NCBI GenBank assembly: GCA_963706535.1
Contig: CAVPMU010000025.1
Location: forward strand, 1-64,000
Length of the DNA stretch: 64,000 nucleotides
DNA from: RPQJ01 sp963706535
GTDB lineage: Bacteria > Pseudomonadota > Gammaproteobacteria > Steroidobacterales > Steroidobacteraceae
Direction: 5' to 3'
The notes under the pieces were generated by a model, which saw only the letters and a program-made list of their open reading frames with translations, did no database searches and was not told the DNA's origin. The stretch's first letter is position 1; every line of letters starts with the position of its first letter. Shown here in pieces: positions 1-8,517 of the stretch. The position numbers were made by a program, and so were the translations under genes.

Positions 1-127
1 AGATTCTGGTAGTCAGCAAGTCGTTGTATTGCGGTCGGTTTGTGCGGTTTCGGGGCGCTTCCCTGGCTGCATAGTGTAGTCACTAATATATTGACTTACG
101 TCCCGCGACGAGCTTATATTCACTGCC

Positions 128-600
128 ATGTCAGAACGTGGCGGCGCCGTTCATGTCGTCACCACGCGGCGCCGCTACAAGGGCCGCGTGTACGCGACCC
201 ATCTGCTGCGCCGTAGCTATCGCGAAGACGGTCGGGTCAAGAACGAGAACCCTCGGCAACCTCTCGCATCTGCCGGAGCCGCTGATCGAGGTCGTGCGCC
301 GCTCGCTGCGGGGCGAGGTGTTCGTGCCGCTCGAGGCGCGGCTCGAGGTGCTGCGCTCGCGGCCCCACGGCCACGTGCAGGCCGTTCGGCGGGCGATGCA
401 GCGGCTCGGGATGGACTCACTGCTCGCCTCGCGGCCGAGCCCCGAGCGCGAGCGGATCTGCGCCCTGATTGCCGCGCGGGTCCTCGCCCCGCACACCAAG
501 CTCGCCACCACCCGCTGGTGGCACACGAGCACGCTCGCCGAGGAGTTCGGCGTCACCGCAGCCGATGAGGATGATCTGTACGTGGCGATGGACTGGCTGG
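128..600 (+). pseudogene. IS1634-family transposase, N-terminal fragment (left arm, frameshifted)
   Basis: The fragment starts at the ATG at 128 (MSERGGAVHVV) and encodes the N-terminal region of an IS1634-type transposase, recognised from the VKNETLGNLSHLPEPLIE and RPHGHVQAV segments of that family. An extra A near 247 breaks the frame after about 40 codons; the family reading resumes in another frame up to the AMDW residues at the palindrome centre. The DDE catalytic core, which lies further downstream in full-length transposases, is absent. The fragment cannot encode an active enzyme. Confidence 0.7.
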
Positions 601-1071
601 CAGCCAGTCCATCGCCGCGTACAGATCATCCTCATCGGCTGCGGTGACGCCGAACTCCTCGGCGAGCGTGCTCGTGTGCCACCAGCGGGTGGTGGCGAGC
701 TTGGTGTGCGGGGCGAGGACCCGCGCGGCAATCAGGGCGCAGATCCGCTCGCGCTCGGGGCTCGGCCGCGAGGCGAGCAGTGAGTCCATCCCGAGCCGCT
801 GCATCGCCCGCCGAACGGCCTGCACGTGGCCGTGGGGCCGCGAGCGCAGCACCTCGAGCCGCGCCTCGAGCGGCACGAACACCTCGCCCCGCAGCGAGCG
901 GCGCACGACCTCGATCAGCGGCTCCGGCAGATGCGAGAGGTTGCCGAGGGTCTCGTTCTTGACCCGACCGTCTTCGCGATAGCTACGGCGCAGCAGATGG
1001 GTCGCGTACACGCGGCCCTTGTAGCGGCGCCGCGTGGTGACGACATGAACGGCGCCGCCACGTTCTGACAT
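600..1071 (-). pseudogene. IS1634-family transposase, N-terminal fragment (right arm)
   Basis: This is the mirror image of the fragment at 128-600. It starts at the ATG at 1071 and reads in one frame for about 157 codons (MSERGG...ETLGNLSHLPEPL...AMDWL), then runs into the opposite arm. The N-terminal half of an IS1634-type transposase is recognisable; the catalytic DDE part is missing. Beyond 1198 there is no continuing insertion-sequence homology that I can recognise. Confidence 0.7.
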
Positions 1072-1220
1072 GGCAGTGAATATAAGCTCGTCGCGGGACG
1101 TAAGTCAATATATTAGTGACTACACTATGCAGCCAGGGAAGCGCCCCGAAACCGCACAAACCGACCGCAATACAACGACTTGCTGACTACCAGAATCTCG
1201 AAAGACAGGAGAACTTCAGA

Positions 1221-1276
1221 CTAACCCCTATCCCCTATCCCCTATCCCCTAACCCCTATCCCCTATCCCCTATCCC
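1221..1276. repeat. Heptanucleotide tandem repeat (CTAWCCC)8
   Basis: Eight head-to-tail 7-bp units run through this stretch. The order is one CTAACCC followed by three CTATCCC, and that 28-bp block then occurs a second time. The minus strand, which is the sense strand of the adjacent GGDEF gene, reads as GGGG tracts separated by ATA or TTA, a classical G-quadruplex pattern. The TAG stop codon of the GGDEF gene (1263-1265) lies inside the array. Related 7-bp arrays with other sequences lie at 16716-16867 and 34456-34575. Confidence 0.95.
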
Positions 1277-2141
1277 CTCTCTTCCCGATCTCGCCCCGGG
1301 CCACCCTGTTCCCGCCCGCCTGCTTCGCCTCCGCGAGCGCCTTCTGCGTCGCCTCGAGCAGCGCCTCGCAGGCGCAGTCGCGCGGCGGCACCACGGTGGC
1401 GACGCCGACGCTCACCGTCATGAAGCGACTGGTGCGCGAGCGCGGGTGGTGGATGGCGAGCGCGCGGATGCGCCCGAGGATGTGCTCGGCGTGCTGGTAG
1501 GCGGCCTCCTGTTCCATGGAGACGCCGAGCACCAGGAATTCGTCGTCGCCGACGCGAGCCACGATGTCGCTGGTGCGGCGCATCGCCGAGGCGATGGTGC
1601 GGCCGACCTGGCGCAGCACGTTCTCGGTGGCGCCACGCCCGAACACGTCGTGGTAGTCGCGATAGGCGTCGAGGTCGAAACGCATGATCGTGAGCGGCCG
1701 GCCGTCGCGCTGCGCGATCGACCAGTCGCGCCGCAGCACTTCGAGGAGGTGCTCCGGCGTACTGAGTCCACTCGAGCGGTCCACGGCCGCGGCGAGCGCC
1801 CCCGGCGAGCTGCGCGGCAGCGGGCGGTAATAGAGTGCGAGCCGGCCGTCGTTGAGCAGCACCGCCCAGCGCTCGCATTCGACCATCGTGGCGTCCGACC
1901 GTCGTAGCCGCGTACGCAGCCCGACGCCGGCCACCGTGGCGTTCGGGTCGGCAGGCGCCTCGGCCTCGACCTCGTCGAGCGCGCGGCCGTCGAGCCACTC
2001 CTCGGGTCGCCGCAGCAATGCCGCGAGGGTGGCGTTGGCGTAGACGACGCGCGGCACTCCGTCCGATTCCTCCACCATAGCCACGCCGTCCAGGGCATGA
2101 CGCAGGACTTCTGCGAGTAGCTCGGGTGCTGGCGTGCTCAT
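1263..2141 (-). CDS. PAS-like/GGDEF protein with degenerate GDDEF signature
   Basis: The 292-aa protein has a PAS-like N-terminal half (about residues 5-110) and a C-terminal GGDEF domain (about 135-280). The active-site signature reads GDDEF rather than GGDEF. The inhibitory I-site RxxD (RTSD) lies five residues before it, as in product-inhibited diguanylate cyclases. The second glycine normally helps bind GTP, so catalysis is doubtful and the protein may act as a c-di-GMP receptor. The start at 2141 (MSTPAPELL) was chosen because further upstream the frame only overlaps nagZ. It is the last gene of the long minus-strand run, 19 nt after nagZ. Its final codons and TAG stop come from the heptamer repeat. 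Confidence 0.8.
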   Translation of the reverse strand: MSTPAPELLAEVLRHALDGVAMVEESDGVPRVVYANATLAALLRRPEEWLDGRALDEVEAEAPADPNATVAGVGLRTRLRRSDATMVECERWAVLLNDGRLALYYRPLPRSSPGALAAAVDRSSGLSTPEHLLEVLRRDWSIAQRDGRPLTIMRFDLDAYRDYHDVFGRGATENVLRQVGRTIASAMRRTSDIVARVGDDEFLVLGVSMEQEAAYQHAEHILGRIRALAIHHPRSRTSRFMTVSVGVATVVPPRDCACEALLEATQKALAEAKQAGGNRVARGEIGKRGDRG

Positions 2142-2160
2142 GGTGCGGGTCGGCGTCTCC

Positions 2161-3204
2161 TCAAGCGTCGAGTTGCAGTCCGGGCGCGTCGCGGCAGTGG
2201 TCGACGGCGCCGCGGCACTCCTGCCAGCGCGCGCTTTGCTGCAGCGCATACAAACCCGGCATCGGGCGTCCGTGCAGGCGCGCGAGCCGGACCTGGCTCA
2301 ACGGGTCCGATTCTCCCGCCAGTTCGTCGAGCACTCCGAGAACCGCATCACGGTCGTTGCAGAGCGGCAGGACGTCGCAGCCCGCGGCCAGCGCACGGCG
2401 GGCGCGATCCGGCAGGGAACCGGCAAACGCGGCCCCGCCCATGCTGAGGTCGTCCGAGAACACGGCACCGGTGAAGCCGAGGTTCCAGCGCAGCTCCTGC
2501 TGGATCCAGCGCCGCGAGAATCCCGCGGGCGCCTCGTCGACCTCCGGAAACAGCACGTGCGCCACCATGACCGAGGCGAGGCCGTTGGCGATCAACTGCC
2601 GGTACGGCAGCAGGTCCTCGGCGAGCTCGCCGAGCGGACGCCGGTCCACCGGCAGCGCCTTGTGCGAATCCGCGACCACCGCGCCGTGGCCGGGGAAATG
2701 CTTGGCCGTGGCGGCCATCCCGGCCGAGCGCATGCCTTGGATGCACGCGATCGCGAGACGCGAGACGACTTGCGGGTCGCGGTGGTAGGCGCGATCGCCG
2801 ATGACCTCGCTCACGCCGTAGTCCAGGTCCACGCAGGGCGCGAAGCTCATGTCGATGCCGACCGCGCGCAGTTCCGCCGCGAGCAGCCAGCCGCACTGCC
2901 ACGCGAGCCGGCGGCCCGCCTCGGGATCGAGGTCGTAGGCACGGCCGATGGCGCGCTGTGGCGGCAGCTCGGTGAAACCGCTGCGGAAGCGCTGCACTCG
3001 CCCGCCCTCGTGGTCCACGGCCACCAGCAGCGGCGGCCTGCGCACCGCGCGAATTTCGCTCACCAGCGATTCGAGCTGCGGCAGCGACGCGAAATTGCGC
3101 GTGAACAGGATGACCGATCCGACCAGCGGGTGGGCGAGCACGCGCCGGTCCTCGGCGGTGAGTTCAGTGCCTGCGACGTCGACCATCAGCGGTCCGAGCG
3201 TCAC
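2161..3204 (-). CDS. nagZ: Beta-N-acetylhexosaminidase NagZ
   Basis: NagZ is a cytoplasmic GH3 glycosidase that removes N-acetylglucosamine from anhydromuropeptides during peptidoglycan recycling. The product is 347 aa, about the usual size, and carries the KHFPGHG motif followed by the DSH segment that holds the catalytic His/Asp dyad of NagZ enzymes; the nucleophile loop is FSDDLSMGG. The start is the GTG at 3204, preceded by GGGAGG; it overlaps the stop of the CYTH gene as GTGA. No other peptidoglycan recycling gene is nearby. Confidence 0.93.
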   Translation of the reverse strand: MTLGPLMVDVAGTELTAEDRRVLAHPLVGSVILFTRNFASLPQLESLVSEIRAVRRPPLLVAVDHEGGRVQRFRSGFTELPPQRAIGRAYDLDPEAGRRLAWQCGWLLAAELRAVGIDMSFAPCVDLDYGVSEVIGDRAYHRDPQVVSRLAIACIQGMRSAGMAATAKHFPGHGAVVADSHKALPVDRRPLGELAEDLLPYRQLIANGLASVMVAHVLFPEVDEAPAGFSRRWIQQELRWNLGFTGAVFSDDLSMGGAAFAGSLPDRARRALAAGCDVLPLCNDRDAVLGVLDELAGESDPLSQVRLARLHGRPMPGLYALQQSARWQECRGAVDHCRDAPGLQLDA

Positions 3205-3695
3205 GGCCGCGCCTCCCGTTCCCGCTCGGACCACTCGCTCCACGGATGGCGCGCCAGGCTCGAGTTGTAGTAGCGCACGTCGTCCGTGACCTCGCGACCG
3301 AGCCACGGCGGGCGCGAAAATGCCTCTTCCTCGTCGTCGAGTTCGAGCTCGGCGACGAGGAGGCCCGCGTTGGCACCGATGAACTCGTCCACCTCCCATT
3401 CCCGGCCGGCGTACGGCACCCAGTGGCGGCGCTTCTCGACGCGACCGCCCGCGCACAACGCGTCGAGGATCTCGTTCGCCTCGCCCACCGGGATGAGGTA
3501 CTCGTACTCGAGCCGGCTCGCGCCGTGCACGCGACCCTTCAGTCCGATCCACGCGCGCGCGCCGCCGACCCGGACGCGCACCGAGCAGGTCTCGCTGCCG
3601 GCCAGGTACCCCTGTCGATAGAGCTCGCTGCGCGCGGCGGCGCCCCGCCAGTCGTTGCCCTGCACCAGGAATTTCCGTTCTATTTCTACCGGCAT
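3201..3695 (-). CDS. CYTH domain protein (inorganic triphosphatase / class IV adenylate cyclase fold)
   Basis: This 164-aa protein begins MPVEIERKFLV, the ExExK signature of the CYTH superfamily, and continues with the charged strands of the triphosphate tunnel (RVRV, GLKGR, EYEYLIP, EWEVDEF, AELEL). Bacterial single-domain CYTH proteins of this length usually hydrolyse inorganic triphosphate; adenylate cyclase activity is also known in the fold. The substrate cannot be settled from sequence. The gene sits 4 nt after rlmD, and its stop overlaps the nagZ start. Confidence 0.88.
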   Translation of the reverse strand: MPVEIERKFLVQGNDWRGAAARSELYRQGYLAGSETCSVRVRVGGARAWIGLKGRVHGASRLEYEYLIPVGEANEILDALCAGGRVEKRRHWVPYAGREWEVDEFIGANAGLLVAELELDDEEEAFSRPPWLGREVTDDVRYYNSSLARHPWSEWSEREREARP

Positions 3696-3699
3696 CGCT

Positions 3700-5010
3700 T
3701 CACCGGTCGAAGACCGCCATGGCCTCGACGTGGGTCGTGTGCGGAAACATGTCCATGACGCCGGCCGCGACGAGGCGGAAGCCGTGTTCCTTCACCAGCA
3801 GGCCCGCATCGCGGGCCAGGCTGCCCGGGTGGCACGAAATATACACGACGCGCCGGGCGCCGCAGCGTCCGACCACCGGCAGCACCTCGCGGGCCCCCGC
3901 GCGGGGCGGATCGAGCAGCACCCGGTCGTAGGGCCGTCGCGCCCAGTTCGAATCGCCCGAATCCTGGAACAGGTCGGCCGCGTGGAACGCGGCATTGCCG
4001 AGCCCGTTGCGCGACGCGTTTGCGCGCGCACGGGCGACGAGCGCCACGTCGCCTTCCACTCCCACCACCTCGCGCGCACGTCGTGCGAGCGGCAGCGAGA
4101 AATTGCCGAGGCCACAGAACAGGTCCAGCACGGTATCGGCCGGCCCCGCCCCGAGCTGCTCGACGGCACGGTCCACCATCGCCTCGTTCAGCGACCCGTT
4201 CACCTGGATGAAGTCGGTCGGCTCGAACTCGATCGTGACGTCGAACGCTGGTAGCGAGTAATGCAGTGGCGGCGTCCCCGGCGTGAGCGGCGCGACCGAT
4301 TCCGGGCCGCCCGGCTGCAGGTAGAAGCGCACGCCATGCGCGGCCTCGAAGGCGCGCAGTTGCCCGAGGTCGGCGGCGGCCGGCGCGTCTAGCACGCGCA
4401 GCACCAGCGCACAGGCGTCCTGTGCCACCGCGACCTCGATCTGCGGCACCCGTGCGGCGATCTCGAGCCCGCCGATGAGCGCAGCCAGCGGGTCGATGAG
4501 CTCACCCACCGGCGGCGCGAGCACGCGGCACTCGTGCAGGTCCGCCACGTACGGTGCGGAACGCTCGCGAAAGCCGACCAGTACGCGTCCCTTGCGTGGC
4601 ACGAGCTTGACGCCGAGGCGCGCCCGCCGGCGGTAACCCCACACCGGCCCGGTGAGCGGATCGAGTACGCGGCCGGGCTCGACCCCGCCCAGTCGCGCGA
4701 GGTTCTCGAGCAACTGCGCCTGCTTCAGCACGCGTTGCGCGGCCGGGTCGAGGTGCTGCAGAGCGCAGCCGCCGCAGGTGCCGAAATGCGGGCAGGCCGC
4801 CGGCACGCGGTCCGGGCTCGCGACCAGCACCTGCTCGAGCACCGCCTCGTCGTAGTTGCGGTGCCGGCCGATGCGTCGCAGCACCACCCGCTCGCCGGGC
4901 AGCGCGTCGGCGACGAACACGGTCTTGCCGTCGATGCGGGCGACGCCGCGCGCCTCGTGCGACAGGTCGACGATGGCGGCTTCCTCGGGCGCCGCGCTGA
5001 TCCGCTTCAT
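3700..5010 (-). CDS. rlmD: 23S rRNA (uracil-5-)-methyltransferase RlmD
   Basis: RlmD forms m5U1939 in 23S rRNA using S-adenosylmethionine. The 436-aa product has an N-terminal TRAM-like segment, an iron-sulfur binding cysteine set (CPHFGTCGGC plus a later HECRVL), a SAM-binding motif (DLFCGLGNFSLPL), a DPPRAG motif and a catalytic-cysteine loop SCHPGSLARD. Relatives usually have SCNP in that loop; here Asn is His. The length matches E. coli RlmD. The ATG at 5010 overlaps the stop of the upstream exonuclease gene by 4 nt. Confidence 0.93.
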   Translation of the reverse strand: MKRISAAPEEAAIVDLSHEARGVARIDGKTVFVADALPGERVVLRRIGRHRNYDEAVLEQVLVASPDRVPAACPHFGTCGGCALQHLDPAAQRVLKQAQLLENLARLGGVEPGRVLDPLTGPVWGYRRRARLGVKLVPRKGRVLVGFRERSAPYVADLHECRVLAPPVGELIDPLAALIGGLEIAARVPQIEVAVAQDACALVLRVLDAPAAADLGQLRAFEAAHGVRFYLQPGGPESVAPLTPGTPPLHYSLPAFDVTIEFEPTDFIQVNGSLNEAMVDRAVEQLGAGPADTVLDLFCGLGNFSLPLARRAREVVGVEGDVALVARARANASRNGLGNAAFHAADLFQDSGDSNWARRPYDRVLLDPPRAGAREVLPVVGRCGARRVVYISCHPGSLARDAGLLVKEHGFRLVAAGVMDMFPHTTHVEAMAVFDR

Positions 5011-5739
5011 GCCCCGGGGGCCGGCCAGGCGTCGAGGTACTGCTGCAGGTGCGCCTTGCCGGACCGCGCCAGGAACTCCCGCACGAGGCCGTACTCGCGG
5101 TCGTGCCCGTCCACGTCGAGGCGCCCGCGCGCAAGCTCGAAGCGCAGGTACACGAGGTATGTGTTGAGGACATCCGTCTCGCAGTCGTTGCGGATGTCCT
5201 CGACCCGCCCCGCGAGGTGGGCCTCCCACACGCGCTCGCCACTCGTGCCGAGCCTGCCCGGCAGGCCGAGCAGCTGCGCGGCATTGTCGAGCCGCACGCG
5301 TCCGCCGCCGCGGGTGCCCGACAGCGCGTCCATCAGGTCGACGTGCCGCCAGTCGAAGAGATGCGCCCGCACGCGGTGGCGCAGCGCGCGGTACCTGAGC
5401 ACCGGCCCGTCGAATGCGTCGCCGTTCCAGCTCACGAGCACGGGCGCGTGGCGCTCGACCTCCACGTAGAAGCGCTGCACGAGCTCGGCCTCGGGCGTGT
5501 GGGGGTCGCCGATGCTCCTGGCCGCGAAACCCTCGCCCGTGCGCAACGCCACGGCAATCGCGACGATGCGATGCTGCTCCAGCGAGAGGAACTCCGAGCC
5601 CGTCTCCTCGCGCTGCCGGGTCTGCATGACGTAGCCGACCTGCTTGTCGGAGAGCCCCTCGAGGCCGTGCAGCCGTCGTCCGAGCTCGAACGTCCGGTAC
5701 GGTCTCGATGTCGAAGGCGAGCAGGTTGCCGAGTGTCAC
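5007..5739 (-). pseudogene. PolB-type 3'-5' exonuclease, frameshifted near codon 17
   Basis: The gene starts at a GTG (5739) with AAGGAG upstream and overlaps acpS as GTGA. It begins TLGNLLAFDIETVPD, the DxE exonuclease motif of the predicted PolB-like 3'-5' exonuclease family. The frame then breaks at about 5686-5692: removing one base there would join this segment to ELGRRLHGLEGLSDKQVGYVM in the next frame, which continues intact to the stop with the later exonuclease motifs (SWNGDAFDGPVL, RNDCETDVLNTY). The rest of the protein, about 225 aa, is complete. This is either a single-base sequence error or a very recent knock-out; homologous N-termini favour one continuous protein. Confidence 0.75.
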
Positions 5740-6125
5740 GTCGTCTCCTTGCGCATCAGCACGGCCACGGCCACCACGAGTCCCGCCTCGTCGCTGAGGG
5801 TGACGTGTCCCTGCCCCGCGCCGAGCCGGTCGCGCAGCACGCGGCCACGGTCCGACCAGATCACTTCCGGCCGTCCCCATTCGTTGGCGCGCACGCCGAC
5901 GTCGCGCACCCAGATCCCGTGGGCGAATCCGGTGCCGAGCGCCTTCACGATCGCTTCCTTGGCGGCGAAACGCATCGCCAGGAAGCGCACCGGGCGCTTG
6001 TAGCCGCGGAACGCCGCCTCCTCCTCCGGCAGCAGCAGCCGCCGCACGAAATGCTCGCCGTGACGCTCGTACACCGCCTGCACGCGCTCGAGCTGCACGA
6101 CGTCGGTGCCGATGCCGAAGATCAT
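5736..6125 (-). CDS. acpS: Holo-[acyl-carrier-protein] synthase AcpS
   Basis: AcpS transfers the 4'-phosphopantetheine arm of coenzyme A to apo-ACP for fatty acid synthesis. The 129-aa product shows the two Mg/CoA-binding signatures of the family, IGTDVVQLERV near the N terminus and RFAAKEAIVKALGTG around residue 55. The length is normal. The ATG at 6125 overlaps the pdxJ stop (ATGA), and pdxJ-acpS is a widely conserved pair. Confidence 0.95.
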   Translation of the reverse strand: MIFGIGTDVVQLERVQAVYERHGEHFVRRLLLPEEEAAFRGYKRPVRFLAMRFAAKEAIVKALGTGFAHGIWVRDVGVRANEWGRPEVIWSDRGRVLRDRLGAGQGHVTLSDEAGLVVAVAVLMRKETT

Positions 6126-6859
6126 GCCTGCCGGGCTTCCTTCATGAGGGACTTCATCTCCCGCACCGCGGGGCCGATGCCGTCGAGGACCGCGCGCGCC
6201 ACGATGGCATGGCCGATGTTGAGTTCGACGATCTCGGGGATGGCCGCGACCGGCTGCACGTTGTGGTAGTGCAGGCCGTGCCCGGCATGGATCGTGAGGC
6301 CGATGCGCGACCCGAAGCGCGCCGCCTCCACCAGCCGCATGTACTCGACGGCCTGCCGCTCGCCGGTCGAGTCCGCGTAGGCGCCGGTGTGCAACTCGAC
6401 GACCGGCGCGCCGGCCTCGAACGCCGCCTCGAGCTGCGCGGGCTCGGGGTCGATGAACAGCGACACCCGGATGCCCGACTCGCGCAGCGCCGCGCAACAG
6501 TCCTTGAGCCTCGCGGCCTGCCCCGCGACGTCGAGCCCGCCCTCCGTCGTGAGCTCCTCGCGCCGCTCCGGCACCAGGCAGCAGTCCGCCGGCCGGATCC
6601 CGCGCGCGATGGCGATCATCGCGTCGGTTGCCGCCATCTCGAGGTTCATGCGTGTCTGCAGCGCCGCACGCATGCGTGTCACGTCGTGGTCCTGGATGTG
6701 GCGGCGGTCCTCGCGCAGGTGCAGCGTGATGCTGTCGGCGCCCGACTGCTCGGCCACGAGCGCCGCGAGCAGCGGATCGGGATAGGTCGCGCGGCGCACC
6801 TGGCGCAACGTGGCGACGTGGTCGATGTTGACGCCGAGTTTCAGTGAATGGGTGAGCAC
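6122..6859 (-). CDS. pdxJ: Pyridoxine 5'-phosphate synthase PdxJ
   Basis: PdxJ condenses 1-deoxy-xylulose 5-phosphate with 3-amino-1-hydroxyacetone phosphate to give pyridoxine 5'-phosphate. The product is 245 aa, with the family N terminus LGVNIDHVATLRQVR and the phosphate-binding segments ITLHLREDRRHI and IHAGHGLHYHNV. The start is a GTG at 6859, 3 nt after the recO stop. The recO-pdxJ-acpS order is conserved in many gammaproteobacteria. Confidence 0.95.
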   Translation of the reverse strand: MLTHSLKLGVNIDHVATLRQVRRATYPDPLLAALVAEQSGADSITLHLREDRRHIQDHDVTRMRAALQTRMNLEMAATDAMIAIARGIRPADCCLVPERREELTTEGGLDVAGQAARLKDCCAALRESGIRVSLFIDPEPAQLEAAFEAGAPVVELHTGAYADSTGERQAVEYMRLVEAARFGSRIGLTIHAGHGLHYHNVQPVAAIPEIVELNIGHAIVARAVLDGIGPAVREMKSLMKEARQA

Positions 6860-6862
6860 GTC

Positions 6863-7612
6863 TCAGCCTCCGTCGATGCCGCCGCCGTGCGCACGCATCG
6901 CGATCAGCACCTCACGCGTGCGCAGCGGCCGGCCGTCGAGACATTGGTCGATCGCCGCCTTGAGCAGGCGCCGGGCGTCGGCGAGGCTGCGGGGGTCGCC
7001 GAGTTCCTCGCGCGCGAGCGACAGCAGCGAGTCGCCGGAGAACACCAGCGTGCCCTCGGCAACGCCATTGAGTTCCTCCGGGCCGCCGTCGATTCGGTAT
7101 CGGTAGCTCCGCCCCGCCTCCACCGCGCGACCGGTGCGCGCGTCCTGCTCGAGATCTAGCCCCCAGCCGAGTTCCTCGAGCAGCCGCTTCTCGAACAGCC
7201 GCAGCGCGCGGGCCGGCCCGGTCGCCGCGCCGTCGAGACGCGTGAGCAGCACGGCATAGGCGTCGAACAGCGCCGGGTGCGGGTCGTGGCGCGGCAGCAG
7301 CTTGAGCAGCAGCTCGTTGGCGTAGAACGCGCTCATCAGCCGGTCGCCTGCGAGCGCAAGCGGCGTGCGCACGCGCTCGGCGCCCGTGAGCTGGCCGGCC
7401 TCGCCTGTTGCGCTCCACGATACGAGAATCTCGGCAAACGGCTGCAGTGCCGCCGGCAGGGTCGAGCCGCCGCGCCGCGCGGCGCGCGCGAACACGGAGA
7501 CCCGCCCGTGCGCGCGGGTGATGAGTTCGAGGATGCGACTCGAGTCGCGCCAGGGATGGTGGTGCAGCAGGTACGCGGGCTCGAGCTGCACGCGACGTGC
7601 CGTGCCGCTCAT
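6863..7612 (-). CDS. recO: DNA repair protein RecO
   Basis: RecO works with RecF and RecR to load RecA on SSB-coated gaps. The 249-aa product shows the N-terminal OB-fold start (AYLLHHHPWRDSSRILELITR, HGRVSVFARAARR) and the helical C-terminal domain with ELLLKLLPRHDPHPALFDAY. No zinc-finger cysteines are visible, as in many proteobacterial RecO proteins. The ATG at 7612 overlaps the era stop as ATGA. Confidence 0.92.
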   Translation of the reverse strand: MSGTARRVQLEPAYLLHHHPWRDSSRILELITRAHGRVSVFARAARRGGSTLPAALQPFAEILVSWSATGEAGQLTGAERVRTPLALAGDRLMSAFYANELLLKLLPRHDPHPALFDAYAVLLTRLDGAATGPARALRLFEKRLLEELGWGLDLEQDARTGRAVEAGRSYRYRIDGGPEELNGVAEGTLVFSGDSLLSLAREELGDPRSLADARRLLKAAIDQCLDGRPLRTREVLIAMRAHGGGIDGG

Positions 7613-8517
7613 GACTCGTAACCGAACTTGCGCAGCGCGTTCTCGTCGTCCGACCAGCCCTCGCGCACCTTCACCCACAGCTCGAGGTGCACGGGCCGGC
7701 CGAAATGCTGACGCATCTCGAGCCGTGCCGCACGGCCGACTTCCTTCAGCACGTCGCCGCCCTTGCCGATCACGATCGCCTTCTGGCCGGTGCGCTCGAC
7801 CCAGATCACGGCCTGCACCACCAGCTTGCCGGGCTCGTCCTCCGCCTCGCCGATGCCCTCCACCTCGACCACGAGGCCGTACGGCAGCTCGTCCTGCAGG
7901 CGGCGCGTGAGCTTCTCCCGCACGATCTCCGCAGCCATGAAGGGATCGCTCACATCCGTCACCTGGTCCGCCGGGAACAGCAGCGGCGAGGCGGGCAGGT
8001 ACTGCGCGATGACCTCGGGCAGCTTCTCGAGGTTGCTGCGCTTCAGCGCCGAGAGCGGCACGACCTCGGCGAAGGCGGCCTTCTGCGTGATCCCGGCGAT
8101 GAACGGCAACAGCCGTTCCTTGGGCCGGGCCCGGTCGACCTTGTTGATGATGAGCAGGATGGGGCGGCCGGCCTCGACCAGCCTGGCGAGCGCGCGTTCG
8201 TCCTCGTCCGTCCAGCGCAGCGCCTCGATCAGGAACAGGTTCACGTCGGAGTCCGCCAGCGAGGCGAGGGCCGTGCGGTTCATGTAGCGGTTGATCGCGC
8301 GCGGCTGCTTCGAGTGGATGCCCGGCAGGTCCACGAAGACGATCTGCATGCCGGGTCGCGTCAGCACGCCATGGATGCGGTTGCGGGTGGTCTGCGGCTT
8401 GGGGCTCACGATGCTCACCTTGCGGCCGAGCAGCGCGTTCAGCAGCGTCGACTTGCCGACGTTGGGGCGGCCGACCAGCGCGGCGAAGCCGCAGCGCACC
8501 TGTTCTTCCGCGGTCAT
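7609..8517 (-). CDS. era: GTPase Era
   Basis: Era is an essential GTPase that binds 16S rRNA and helps mature the 30S subunit. The 302-aa protein has the GTPase motifs GRPNVGKST (G1), DLPG (G3) and NKVD (G4), and a C-terminal KH RNA-binding domain with VIGKGGDVLKEVG. The length is typical. The start overlaps the rnc stop (ATGA); rnc-era coupling is conserved across proteobacteria. Confidence 0.97.
   Translation of the reverse strand: MTAEEQVRCGFAALVGRPNVGKSTLLNALLGRKVSIVSPKPQTTRNRIHGVLTRPGMQIVFVDLPGIHSKQPRAINRYMNRTALASLADSDVNLFLIEALRWTDEDERALARLVEAGRPILLIINKVDRARPKERLLPFIAGITQKAAFAEVVPLSALKRSNLEKLPEVIAQYLPASPLLFPADQVTDVSDPFMAAEIVREKLTRRLQDELPYGLVVEVEGIGEAEDEPGKLVVQAVIWVERTGQKAIVIGKGGDVLKEVGRAARLEMRQHFGRPVHLELWVKVREGWSDDENALRKFGYES

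Larger units (their letters stand above)
1..1198. repeat. 1.2-kb near-perfect palindrome of two inverted IS1634-type left ends
   Basis: Bases 1-598 are the reverse complement of bases 602-1198, with a 3-nt centre near 599-601. I see two differences between the arms: one extra A near 247 in the left arm and one substitution at about 583. Each arm holds about 127 bp of non-coding sequence and then the first ~155 codons of an IS1634-type transposase. The left arm ends exactly at the window edge, so its true outer limit cannot be seen. A palindrome this long with almost no spacer is unstable in most bacteria, so a chimeric read or assembly fold-back is a serious alternative to a real head-to-head arrangement. 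Confidence 0.85.

Noticed and set aside
1221..1276. Telomere-like repeat (CCCTAA-type units)
   Set aside because: The period is 7 bp, the array is short and internal to a bacterial operon end, and the other two arrays have quite different units.
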